From Sedimenticola sp. (GTDB lineage: Bacteria; Pseudomonadota; Gammaproteobacteria; Chromatiales; Chromatiaceae), in the NCBI GenBank assembly GCA_027068915.1, contig JAMOLT010000020.1, positions 32,968 to 96,967 of the forward strand: DNA of 64,000 nucleotides, written 5' to 3'. Below are positions 35,105 to 43,600 of this stretch, in pieces (position 1 is the first letter of the stretch; each line of letters starts with the position of its first letter). Position numbers and translations under genes: made by a program. A model generated the notes under the pieces. It was not told the DNA's origin, made no database searches, and worked only from the letters and a program-made list of their open reading frames with translations.

Positions 35105-37371
35105 GATGAAAACTGTTGTTGCAAAATAGCTTTTAGCACATGGGCATTTATATCCGGCGACAGCACTACATCCGCCCCATCTGCCTGGGGGTTGTCAGAC
35201 AGTCCTACCATCAGTACAGATTTTGCAACACCGCCCCCCGCAATTACCGACAGCCGCCGCCAATCCATGATGTGCTCTCCTGCCAGTACTATATCAATAT
35301 CCGGCTCATCTTCCAGGGTTTCCAGCACCTCCTCTTCATTGCTTGCGGCCAAGACCCGGATATTCCAGGACTCCAGTATTTTGCTCAATCTCAACAGCAG
35401 ACCGATATCCTGTTCCACCAGTAACGCCTTGCGCCCGGAAAAATCCGCCGAAGGCTCTTCCTCAAGCGCCGGATCCGGCGCGGTATCCTGCCTGTTTTCA
35501 GGCAGGATAGTCTTGGGCTGAGGCATTTCACCGCATTTCGCCATCAATAGCAGGGAGAACTGTGCACCCGCTCCCGGCTGGCTCTCGACATGGATTTCCC
35601 CGCATAGAATCGAGGCCAGTTCCCGGCTGATGCTCAAACCCAGGCCGGTTCCTCCATAACGGCGACGGGTGGAACCGTCAGCCTGTTTGAAGGCCTCGAA
35701 AATCAGTTGTTGTTTATCAACAGGGATACCTATGCCTGTGTCCCTTACCCAAAGGCGTACTGCAAAAGGTTTACCCGCAGCCGCCAGCCCCAACACAACT
35801 TTCCCCTCCGTGGTGAATTTCAGGGCATTGGAAAGGAAATTTTTCAAAATTTGCTTCAGCTTATCCGGATCCGTGAGAATCTTCGCCGGTGCAGAGTCGG
35901 CAACATCCAGCTCCAGTTCCAGCCCCTTTTCCTCTAACTGGGGGCGCATCAGCTTTACCAGATCCTGCAACAGGGCATACAAATCCACTTCTACCACATT
36001 TGGCAACAGACGCCCGGCTTCGATACGGGACAAATCCAGAATGTTGTCAATCAGCCCCCGCAGGTCAACGCTTGCTTCATGAATAACCTGCAGTTGCTGG
36101 CGCTGCTCTTCACTCAGCCCCTGCTCCTCCTTTACCAGCAACTTCGAAAGCAGCAGGATGGAGTTCAGGGGCGTGCGCAGCTCATGGCTTACATTGGAGA
36201 GAAACTCGGACTTGTACCGGTTGGATTCCTCCAATGCCCGCGTGTGCCCCTGCAGCTCCTGCAGGTTCTGCGCATGGGTTCGGGACAGCATGGAAAGATT
36301 CTCGCCCAGTTGTTGAAGCTCCGGGCCGCCCCGCCAGTGAAATTGCACCGCTTCCGACTTTCCCACGATGCGCTGAATGCCCTTGAACAATTCCGCGCCA
36401 TAACGCTCCAGACGCGCCGCAACGATGCGGGCAAATATACCAATCACCAGCACCAGTACGAAGATAATCGCCAGCACCCGCAGAATCAGGGCATCCCTGA
36501 GATCATGAAGAGGCTTGTCCTGAACATACCGCCCCACCCATAGCGGCTGGTCATTCTCCGTTCGCAGCAGGGGAACCCAGATAATGGTTTTCCCGTCATC
36601 TCCTTCCCACATGAACAGTTTGCGCTGAGAAAACTGTTCTTCCAGTCCCGGAAATTCATCAAAAGCATTTTTTGCGTGGAGTGTAATGCCGGGAGCAGAT
36701 AAATAACGTCCATCATCATGCACCCACAGGGTTCCCGGATCCCGGCGCACCAGACCACCGATGTCCACGGTCATCACCACCACCCCATAGGTGGGCTTTC
36801 CTTCACCCGGCCCCAGAGGACTGAGCAGTTGCAAGGTCATGGCACGGGAGAGGTCACTGGAGTTTTCGTTCACCACCACCGGCGTCAGCAACACGGCAGG
36901 CGTGGTAGCCTGCATGACCATGTTGATCGAATCGGGAGGCGGCAAATAAGGCGGAACAACAGTCGCCCCCCACAAACGGGTTTCCGCATTGCGGGACAGC
37001 CAGAATCGCGCCATGCCATTGCGATCCAGAAAAAGTATATCCACTATGTCCAGCTGGTCGCTCAGGATACGGTTGATCCATTCTGTATACTTTTGGTGCG
37101 CAAGATCGATTCCGGCTTCATCACCCCCCTGCCCCCCCCCCAGAACCACCCCGGGCTCAGGCAGCTTCGCCAGCAGACGAATCATTTCATCCCGGCTCGC
37201 CAGATGGGTATCCAGATCCGAGAAATCCGCACGCAGGTTCTGCAGGAACGCCTGGCGATAGAATAATTCCACACGATCCAGCACCAGGGGCAAATTGATC
37301 ACCACCGCCGCCAGCAGCGGCAGCAGGGCAAAGCCAAACAGAAACAGCAGAATGCGTGTACGTAGAGACAT
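35101..37371 (-). CDS. Hybrid sensor histidine kinase with degenerate receiver
   Basis: A 756-residue membrane kinase. Helix 1 is at residues 6-27 and a large periplasmic sensor extends to about 300, followed by helix 2 (LRVLAIIFVLVLVIGIFARI). The HisKA box is NVSHELRTPLNSIL. The HATPase has DNILDLSRIEAGR upstream and GTGLGLSIS. The C-terminal receiver-like domain is degenerate: the phospho-Asp position is Gly (DIVLAGEH) and the conserved Lys-Pro is Ser-Pro. A run of ten G residues near 37132-37141 encodes GGG in the sensor region. It begins the operon with the REC-PAS and ArsR genes. Confidence 0.9.
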   Translation of the reverse strand: MSLRTRILLFLFGFALLPLLAAVVINLPLVLDRVELFYRQAFLQNLRADFSDLDTHLASRDEMIRLLAKLPEPGVVLGGGQGGDEAGIDLAHQKYTEWINRILSDQLDIVDILFLDRNGMARFWLSRNAETRLWGATVVPPYLPPPDSINMVMQATTPAVLLTPVVVNENSSDLSRAMTLQLLSPLGPGEGKPTYGVVVMTVDIGGLVRRDPGTLWVHDDGRYLSAPGITLHAKNAFDEFPGLEEQFSQRKLFMWEGDDGKTIIWVPLLRTENDQPLWVGRYVQDKPLHDLRDALILRVLAIIFVLVLVIGIFARIVAARLERYGAELFKGIQRIVGKSEAVQFHWRGGPELQQLGENLSMLSRTHAQNLQELQGHTRALEESNRYKSEFLSNVSHELRTPLNSILLLSKLLVKEEQGLSEEQRQQLQVIHEASVDLRGLIDNILDLSRIEAGRLLPNVVEVDLYALLQDLVKLMRPQLEEKGLELELDVADSAPAKILTDPDKLKQILKNFLSNALKFTTEGKVVLGLAAAGKPFAVRLWVRDTGIGIPVDKQQLIFEAFKQADGSTRRRYGGTGLGLSISRELASILCGEIHVESQPGAGAQFSLLLMAKCGEMPQPKTILPENRQDTAPDPALEEEPSADFSGRKALLVEQDIGLLLRLSKILESWNIRVLAASNEEEVLETLEDEPDIDIVLAGEHIMDWRRLSVIAGGGVAKSVLMVGLSDNPQADGADVVLSPDINAHVLKAILQQQFSS

Positions 37372-37497
37372 AACGACCCGAAGCGGTGAAACAGCTTGTC
37401 ATCCTAGCAAATCCACCGTTGTATGGGGTCGTGAGTGTTCAGAATCCCTTCCAGACCCCCCCCAAAAAATTCCACTCAAAACATCGAGGAGCTCTTT

Positions 37498-38292
37498 TTA
37501 CTTAGTGGTTATCTTGACATTCTTCCATTTGGTGCTCATATCCATGTCGCCCCAGATATGGGATCCATAATACATGGTGCGTATTTTCCAATTACCAAGA
37601 CGGTTATCCATATCTGATTTATTTTTAATTAACCGTTTTACAACGCGCTTTACGTTTAAATCATAGGATTCCCACTCACCTACCTCAGGCGTGGATGCTT
37701 TGTATGTGAACAATTGATCTCTATACCCCCAGCTAACCCAGCCATCTGATTGTATCAATGCGTTTCTCCACCAATACTTCATGTTTGGATTCATTCGTAC
37801 ATTGCTAAAACGTAGTTGATAAAACAATATCTGCTTACTGACCTCATTAAAAAAGACTATACCGACTAAATCACCCCCTTGGGTCACTGGGCATGAGAGG
37901 TTATTTATAAAGTACTCTTCTCGATATATGTCTAGCTTCAATGTAATCTCTTTATAGCTATTGACGGGCCCGGAATAAACCATAGACAGCGGCGATATAA
38001 AACCGTCTAGCTCATCCCCACAAGGTAAATCATTCCCTCGTAAAGTCAGTGAAGTAGTTTTAGTTTCCTTGTCCCACTCCACCCGCATATGGCTGTTTTC
38101 AGTTACATCCTCAACGAAGCCAGGCAGGTCTTCAGGAATAGACCACTGTGCGATTTTATAGTTACCATGAAATTCGGTATGCCCATAGAGCGTTTTTGCG
38201 TCACTAGAAGTAACCCAGTACCCTCTAGGTTCAGGTGTTGACCATGAGTAGGCTTGGGTCGTTAAGAACAGTAACAATAACAGCTTCTTCAT
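37498..38292 (-). CDS. AT-rich orphan gene for a secreted protein
   Basis: A 264-residue protein with a signal peptide (MKKLLLLLFLTTQAYS). The rest is aromatic- and Lys-rich and has no motif I recognise. Start 38292 has AGGAG 8 nt upstream. The gene is visibly richer in A/T than all its neighbours (for example the stretch at 37610-37720 on either strand), and codon use is unlike the GC-rich genes around it, suggesting transfer. It stands alone between the kinase operon and the helicase. Two cysteines (LPCGDE, NLSCPV) could form a disulfide. Confidence 0.7.
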   Translation of the reverse strand: MKKLLLLLFLTTQAYSWSTPEPRGYWVTSSDAKTLYGHTEFHGNYKIAQWSIPEDLPGFVEDVTENSHMRVEWDKETKTTSLTLRGNDLPCGDELDGFISPLSMVYSGPVNSYKEITLKLDIYREEYFINNLSCPVTQGGDLVGIVFFNEVSKQILFYQLRFSNVRMNPNMKYWWRNALIQSDGWVSWGYRDQLFTYKASTPEVGEWESYDLNVKRVVKRLIKNKSDMDNRLGNWKIRTMYYGSHIWGDMDMSTKWKNVKITTK

Positions 38293-38489
38293 ATTTTCAC
38301 TCCTGAGTTCCAATTACTGGAGTGTAACGCAGCCTGCCAATAAGATGGCTGATCCTGCCCACCAGCCACAAAACCGGACAAGCCGGTTTGTTGCTGAAAC
38401 ATTTCATGGCACTGCGGGCTTCCACTGACTGTTTCTGCTATAATACGCCCTGCAATACAGCATTTTCTTCCCTTCTCCGCAGGCTCTAC

Positions 38490-40250
38490 ATGTCCACATC
38501 TGATCAACCCCTTTCCTTCGAGGAACTGGGACTGCCACCCGTACTACGCAAGGCACTAGCCGATATCGGCTACGAAAACCCTTCTCCTATCCAGGCGCGT
38601 TGCATTCCGCTGCTGCTGGAAACAAAAGACCTGCTGGGACAGGCGCAGACAGGAACCGGAAAAACCGGCGCCTTCGCCCTGCCCCTGCTGGCGAAAATCG
38701 ACATCAAGCAGCAAAAACCCCAGGTGCTGGTGCTGACACCTACCCGGGAGTTGGCCATTCAGGTGGCAGAGGCATTCCAGACCTACGCCCATCACATGAA
38801 GGGATTTCATGTGCTGCCCATCTATGGCGGCCAGGCCATGAGCCAGCAGTTGCGCCTGCTCAAGCGTGGCGTGCATGTGGTGGTGGGCACACCGGGGCGG
38901 GTGATGGATCACCTGCGCCGCAAAACCCTGCAACTCGATGGTCTGAAAAGCCTGGTGCTGGACGAAGCCGACGAAATGCTGCGCATGGGGTTCATCGACG
39001 ATGTGGAATGGATTCTGGAACAGGCCCCGGAGGAACGCCAGACCGCCCTGTTCTCCGCCACCATGCCGGATGTGATCCGCAAGGTGGCACACAAGCATTT
39101 GCGCCAGCCAATAGAAGTACGCATCAAATCGAAAACCAGCACCGCAACCACTATTCACCAGCGCTACTGGCTGGTAAGCGGGTTGCACAAACTGGATGCC
39201 CTGACGAGACTGCTGGAAGTGGAAAACTTCGATGCCATGCTGATCTTCGTGCGCACCCGCATCGCCACCGTGGAGCTGGCCGACAAGCTGTCTGCCCGGG
39301 GCTACGCTGCAGAGGCGCTCAATGGCGACATACCACAGAATCAGCGCGAAAAAACCGTGGAGCGCCTGAAAAAAGGCAAGCTCGATATCCTGGTCGCAAC
39401 CGATGTGGCCGCCAGGGGGCTGGATGTCGGGCGCATCAGCCATGTGCTCAACTACGACATTCCCTATGACACGGAGTCCTATGTGCATCGTATCGGGCGC
39501 ACTGGCCGCGCCGGACGCAAGGGGGAAGCTATCCTGTTCGTGGCGCCCAAGGAACGGCGTCTGCTGCGCGCCATCGAAAAGGCCACCAGCCACCCCATAG
39601 AACAGATGCACATGCCCAGCACTTCGGACATCAACGACAAGCGTGTGGGGAAATTCAAACAGCGCATCATCGACACGCTGGCTACGGAGGATCTGAGCAT
39701 CTATCTGGATATTCTCGAAGGGTTCCGCCAGGAAAATGACCTGGATCCCATGCAGATCGCCTCCGCCCTGGCGCTGCTGGCCCAAGGTAGCGATCCGTTG
39801 TTGATCAAGGATCAGCCCAGAAAGCAGAAAGCACGAAAGGAGCGCAGGGAAGAGCCGGGCAAGGTCGGCATCCGCCCCCCCAAACCGGCATTCTCCACCG
39901 AAGCCCAGCCGCTGAAAGAATTTCCTGACCTGGATATGGAGCGTTTCATCATCGATGCCGGATACAATCATGATGTAAAACCCGGCAATATCGTGGGCGC
40001 CATCGCCAACGAAGCCGATATTGAAAGCTGCTATATCGGCACCATCGAAATACACGATGATTTCACCACGGTGGATCTGCCGGAAGGCATGCCAAGGGAA
40101 GTCATGGAAATATTGCAGAGGGCGCGGGTTGCCGGGCGCAAGATGGCTTTACGCCCGGCGGATAAAAAACCGCCCAGGGGGAAAAACATCAAGCAGAGCC
40201 GCAAGCACCACAAAGGCAGCAGGAAAAAACCAGCCGGCGGAGAGCGATGA
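38490..40250 (+). CDS. deaD: DEAD-box RNA helicase (DeaD/CsdA-like)
   Basis: A 586-residue RNA helicase. It carries the Q motif (GYENPSPIQARCIP), Walker A AQTGTGKTGAF, the DEAD box LDEADEML, the SAT motif (FSATMPD) and the HRIGRTGRAGRKG motif. The C-terminal DbpA-type RNA-binding domain (about residues 475-560, including GAIANEADIESCYIGTIEI) and a basic tail match CsdA/DeaD. It unwinds structured RNA, in ribosome assembly or cold adaptation. Start 38490 (MSTSDQPLSF) is chosen from homology; an upstream open stretch exists. It is convergent with bcp, 2 bp apart. Confidence 0.95.
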   Translation: MSTSDQPLSFEELGLPPVLRKALADIGYENPSPIQARCIPLLLETKDLLGQAQTGTGKTGAFALPLLAKIDIKQQKPQVLVLTPTRELAIQVAEAFQTYAHHMKGFHVLPIYGGQAMSQQLRLLKRGVHVVVGTPGRVMDHLRRKTLQLDGLKSLVLDEADEMLRMGFIDDVEWILEQAPEERQTALFSATMPDVIRKVAHKHLRQPIEVRIKSKTSTATTIHQRYWLVSGLHKLDALTRLLEVENFDAMLIFVRTRIATVELADKLSARGYAAEALNGDIPQNQREKTVERLKKGKLDILVATDVAARGLDVGRISHVLNYDIPYDTESYVHRIGRTGRAGRKGEAILFVAPKERRLLRAIEKATSHPIEQMHMPSTSDINDKRVGKFKQRIIDTLATEDLSIYLDILEGFRQENDLDPMQIASALALLAQGSDPLLIKDQPRKQKARKERREEPGKVGIRPPKPAFSTEAQPLKEFPDLDMERFIIDAGYNHDVKPGNIVGAIANEADIESCYIGTIEIHDDFTTVDLPEGMPREVMEILQRARVAGRKMALRPADKKPPRGKNIKQSRKHHKGSRKKPAGGER

Positions 40251-40252
40251 CT

Positions 40253-40717
40253 TTACAGCGCCTTTACCAGCGCCAGCACATCTCTGGCATGGGCTTTTGG
40301 AACGACCCCATACAGAGCATGCTGAATCACATCGTTCTTGTCGATAACAAAAGTTGAGCGCTGAATGCCCCGGCGTTCCACCCCGTCTTTGGTTTTGACC
40401 TGCATGACGCCATAGGCCTCACAGGCTTCATTGTCCGTATCCGCCACCAGCTCGATGGTCAGCCCGTATTTGTCACGGAAATCCCCGTGACTGATACAGC
40501 TGTCCGCGCTGATGCCCACGACAAGGGTGTCCAGTTCCGCAAATTCATCCATCAATTCGCTGAATTCAATCGCCTCCATGGTGCATCCCGGCGTATCGTT
40601 CTTGGGATAAAAGTAAACAACCAGGTTTTTCCTGCCCACGAAATCCGACAGGCGCCACATGGTCAAATCTGCGGTGGGCAACTCGAAATCCGGCGCCTTG
40701 TCTCCTTTCTTCAGCAT
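40253..40717 (-). CDS. bcp: Bcp/PrxQ thiol peroxidase
   Basis: A 154-residue peroxiredoxin with the peroxidatic Cys in [10 protein letters not shown]. The residue usually five positions after it (the resolving Cys in some PrxQ) is replaced here by FSEL, so it may use a 1-Cys mechanism. It reduces hydroperoxides. It is 2 bp from the convergent helicase stop. Confidence 0.92.
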   Translation of the reverse strand: MLKKGDKAPDFELPTADLTMWRLSDFVGRKNLVVYFYPKNDTPGCTMEAIEFSELMDEFAELDTLVVGISADSCISHGDFRDKYGLTIELVADTDNEACEAYGVMQVKTKDGVERRGIQRSTFVIDKNDVIQHALYGVVPKAHARDVLALVKAL

Positions 40718-40832
40718 CTTCTCCTCCTCGTATTTTTATTGGGGTCTGTTAACATCTCGAACAATTCGGCTTTTGTTGAGCCGGCGCACGACGCCATGAA
40801 TGCACGGCATAAAACCATTTCGCACAAGCTGG

Positions 40833-42866
40833 CTATTCTATCCCCGAGTGGCGCAACAAGGCTTCAATGCTGGGTTCCCTGCCACGAAAAGCCACGAACA
40901 GATCCATAGCATCCTCACTGCCGCCTTTTTCCAGAATGTTTTTGCGGAACGACAAACCTGCCTCCTGATCGAACACACCCTTTTCCTCGAACAGGGAAAA
41001 GGCGTCGGCCGAGAGCACTTCCGCCCATTTGTAGCTGTAGTAACCGGCGGCATAGCCGCCACCAAAGATATGGGAAAACCCGTGGGCGAAGCGATTCCAT
41101 GACGGTGGCCGGACAACCGCCACTTCCCTGCGCACCGCCTCCAGGGTTTCGTAGATATGTCCTCCTTTCTTCGGCTCGTATTGCAGGTGGATGAGAAAAT
41201 CGAAAAGGGAGAACTCCAGCTGGCGCAGCAGCTGCATGGCAGACTGGAAATTACGTGCCGCAAGCATGCGTTCATACAGGGCTTCCGGCAGGGGTTCGCC
41301 GGTTTCATAATGGCCGGAGAACAGCGCCAGCGCCTCTTTTTCCCAGCACCAGTTCTCCATGAACTGGGAGGGCAGCTCCACCGCGTCCCAGGCCACGCCG
41401 GAAATACCGGAGATAGAAGGGTAATCCACCTGGGTGAGCATATGATGCAATCCATGCCCAAACTCGTGAAAGAGGGTCTGCACTTCCTCATGGGTGAGCA
41501 ACGCCGGCTTGTCTCCCACGGGAGGCGTGAAATTGCAGGTCATGAAGGCCACGGGCAGCTGCTCTTTATTACGGGTCTTCATGCGCGATATGGCATCCGC
41601 CATCCAGGCGCCACCGCGTTTATTGGGGCGGGCGTACAGATCAAAATAAAACTGCCCCAGCAATGCTCCGGAATGATCCCGGATCTCGTAGAACCGCACA
41701 TCCGCATGCCAGGTTTCCACCTTTTCCGTGCTTTCCCGGATATCCACGGCGAAAACCCTGCCGATCACCTCGAACATGCCCGGAATCACGCGGGTTTCCG
41801 GGAAATAGGGCTTCAGCTCTTCCTGGCTGATACTGTAGCGGTGCTGGCGCAGCTTTTCGCTATAGTAGGGGATGTCCCAGGCTTCCAGTTCTGCTACGCC
41901 GTACTGCTCCCGGGCAAAGTCTTGCAATTCCGCAAGTTCTGCTGCTCCCTGTTTTTTTGCACGGGCGGCCAGATCACGCAAAAACGCCAGCACTTCCTCT
42001 GTGGAACGCGCCATTTTGGTGGCCAGGGAGCGTTCTGCATAGTTGGCAAACCCCAGCAATCCCGCCATTTCATGGCGCAGGGCAAGGATTTCCTCCATGA
42101 TTTCGCTGTTGTCGAATTTCCCCGCATCCGGCCCCTGATCCGAAGCACGGGTGGCGTAGGCTTCATACATTTCCCGGCGCAACTCACGCCTGTCCGCATA
42201 GGTGATTACCGGCAAGTAGGAAGGAAACTCCAGGGTCAGCATCCAGCCCTCTTCCCCTCGCTGCCGGGCGGTTTGTGCGGCCAGCTCCAAGGCTGATGGA
42301 GGCAGGCCCGCCAGCAGGCTCTCATCTGAAATCAGCTTGCACCAGGCATTGGTTGCATCCAGAAGATTTTCTTCGTATCTGGCGTTGATTTCCGACAGGC
42401 GGCTAGCGATCTCGCCAAAGCGCTGTTTTTTTTCTGCAGGCAAATCCACACCGGAAAGGCGGAACTCCCGTAACGCGTTCTGCAGCAACTTGCGCTGCGC
42501 TGTATCGAGCCCGGAACCGTGCGCCTCAACTATCTGGTAAGCACGAAACAGGGCTTCGTTCTGTCCCATTTCGGTGGCGTATTCCGAAAGCCCGGGCAGG
42601 CAGGCATTGTAGGCCTGGCGCATTTCCTCACTGTTCATCACCGCATTGAGGTGGGAAACCGGAGACCAAGCGCGTGACAACTGGTCTTCCAGCTCTTCCA
42701 TGGGCTCAATGAAGTTGAACCAGTCCGGCTCCGGCACCTCTTCCAGCAAGGCGTAAATCTGCTTGCGGTTGTCCTCGAGCAGATAGTTGATCGCCGGCTC
42801 CACATGTTGTGCGGTAATCCGGGCAAACCGAGGCAGGCCGCTGAAGTTCAGCAATGGATTGGACAT
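40833..42866 (-). CDS. prlC: Oligopeptidase A (M3 metallopeptidase)
   Basis: A 677-residue cytoplasmic zinc peptidase of the thimet oligopeptidase family, with the zinc motif LFHEFGHGLHHML. Length matches E. coli PrlC (680). It degrades short peptides, including signal peptides. ATG at 42866 (MSNPLLNFSGLPRF) is taken because homology begins there; the longer frame to 42935 lacks support. Confidence 0.95.
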   Translation of the reverse strand: MSNPLLNFSGLPRFARITAQHVEPAINYLLEDNRKQIYALLEEVPEPDWFNFIEPMEELEDQLSRAWSPVSHLNAVMNSEEMRQAYNACLPGLSEYATEMGQNEALFRAYQIVEAHGSGLDTAQRKLLQNALREFRLSGVDLPAEKKQRFGEIASRLSEINARYEENLLDATNAWCKLISDESLLAGLPPSALELAAQTARQRGEEGWMLTLEFPSYLPVITYADRRELRREMYEAYATRASDQGPDAGKFDNSEIMEEILALRHEMAGLLGFANYAERSLATKMARSTEEVLAFLRDLAARAKKQGAAELAELQDFAREQYGVAELEAWDIPYYSEKLRQHRYSISQEELKPYFPETRVIPGMFEVIGRVFAVDIRESTEKVETWHADVRFYEIRDHSGALLGQFYFDLYARPNKRGGAWMADAISRMKTRNKEQLPVAFMTCNFTPPVGDKPALLTHEEVQTLFHEFGHGLHHMLTQVDYPSISGISGVAWDAVELPSQFMENWCWEKEALALFSGHYETGEPLPEALYERMLAARNFQSAMQLLRQLEFSLFDFLIHLQYEPKKGGHIYETLEAVRREVAVVRPPSWNRFAHGFSHIFGGGYAAGYYSYKWAEVLSADAFSLFEEKGVFDQEAGLSFRKNILEKGGSEDAMDLFVAFRGREPSIEALLRHSGIE

Positions 42867-42966
42867 GAAAACTGGTAATCCTGAAATGGTCAAAACCGGA
42901 ATATACCGCATTCGATGCCGGAAGGATAAGATCATCTGCCACCACCTTGTCCAATTGTCCGGGCAG

Positions 42967-42998
42967 AAAAAAGCCCTGCTATCTGTAAATAGCAGGGC
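42967..42998 (-). terminator. Intrinsic terminator after the EF-hand gene
   Basis: GCCCTGCTAT/ATAGCAGGGC forms a 10-bp perfect stem with a 6-nt loop, followed on the minus strand by six T residues. It lies about 60 bp after the EF-hand gene stop and so ends that transcript. Confidence 0.88.
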
Positions 42999-43060
42999 AA
43001 CCCGGAATTGCTTGACGGCTTTTTAGCGAGCCGTTAAAAAATCCAGTTTCGATTCAACCT

Positions 43061-43324
43061 TCATTTGGCTGATTTGGGAGCATCCTTCATCGCTTCCGCA
43101 GGCTTTTCAGCAGCCTCATACGCGGCAAACTCTTTGGCGCTGAGATCGCCACTGCCGTCGGCATCCAGCTCCTTCCACTTGTCCGCCAGACCAGGCATGG
43201 CGGCGGCTTCATCCTTGCTGATGAAACCACTGTAATCTGTATCCAGCGTAGAAAAAACATTTCCAGCAGTGGCGGCAACCGCAAACAAAGCACCCATGGC
43301 AGCAACAATAATTTTCTTAGACAT
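43061..43324 (-). CDS. Small periplasmic EF-hand calcium-binding protein
   Basis: An 87-residue protein with a signal peptide (MSKKIIVAAMGALFAVAATA) and two EF-hand loops, DTDYSGFISKDE and DADGSGDLSAKE, which carry the alternating Asp/Ser/Glu ligands. The tail is Ala/Lys-rich. The start at 43324 is chosen because the signal peptide begins there. A consensus sigma-54 promoter and two GlrR-type sites lie upstream, pointing to control by the neighbouring GlrK/GlrR system. Its own hairpin terminator follows. Confidence 0.85.
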   Translation of the reverse strand: MSKKIIVAAMGALFAVAATAGNVFSTLDTDYSGFISKDEAAAMPGLADKWKELDADGSGDLSAKEFAAYEAAEKPAEAMKDAPKSAK

Positions 43325-43398
43325 GATATTCAACTCCTTAACTGTTTTATAAAAATCAGCAGACCAGATCAAAGCGACCTGGCTACAGCACGAATAAA

Positions 43399-43413
43399 GC
43401 AAGCACCGTGCCA
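43399..43413 (-). promoter_or_regulatory. Sigma-54 promoter of the EF-hand gene
   Basis: On the minus strand the sequence is TGGCACGGTGCTTGC, which matches the RpoN consensus TGGCACG-N4-TTGC at every defined position. It is directed toward the EF-hand gene, giving a start near 43388 and a leader of about 64 nt. An enhancer-binding regulator is needed; GlrR is encoded next door. Confidence 0.85.
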
Positions 43414-43477
43414 AAACAAGCTAATGCCTGTGTAATCAATTGGTTACTAATCATTTCACTTTTCCTTTAGTCTGCAT

Positions 43478-43497
43478 CCGTCGCTTCCTGGCGACAG
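43478..43497. promoter_or_regulatory. GlrR-type operator 1
   Basis: CCGTCGC-N6-GCGACAG, a near-perfect palindrome (one mismatch to copy 2). It matches the reported GlrR/QseF core TGTC-N10-GACA except for one base in the left arm. Its centre is about 100 bp upstream of the predicted sigma-54 start. Confidence 0.7.
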
Positions 43498-43544
43498 TTT
43501 TTCCAGGCAATTACGGGAAACCCCCCATACAAAACCACAAGTTG

Positions 43545-43564
43545 CTGTCGCTGTTTGGCGACAG
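43545..43564. promoter_or_regulatory. GlrR-type operator 2
   Basis: CTGTCGC-N6-GCGACAG is a perfect palindrome and contains TGTC-N10-GACA exactly. The centre is 67 bp from site 1 and about 167 bp upstream of the sigma-54 start, a normal place for enhancer binding. It also lies 37 bp before the glrK start, so it could influence the kinase gene as well. Confidence 0.75.
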
Positions 43565-43600
43565 TTCGTATCCCGGCCAGTTCTTTGGCAAAATCAGGGT

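Noticed and set aside
38556..40055. 499-codon frame antisense to the DEAD-box helicase
   Set aside because: It lies wholly within a gene with all helicase motifs. The translation is His/Gln-rich, typical of a shadow frame.
41157..42296. 379-codon frame antisense to prlC
   Set aside because: The minus-strand oligopeptidase with HEFGH is certain; this frame has no support.
43018..43050. ACGGCT...AGCCGT inverted repeat after the EF-hand gene
   Set aside because: The flanking A run is on the wrong side for a terminator on either strand. The 42967-42998 hairpin is the better candidate.
43325..43600. Small RNA gene such as GlmY next to glrK
   Set aside because: The sigma-54 promoter is followed by an EF-hand coding frame with signal peptide and terminator, which explains the transcript. 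No GlmY-like sequence is recognised.
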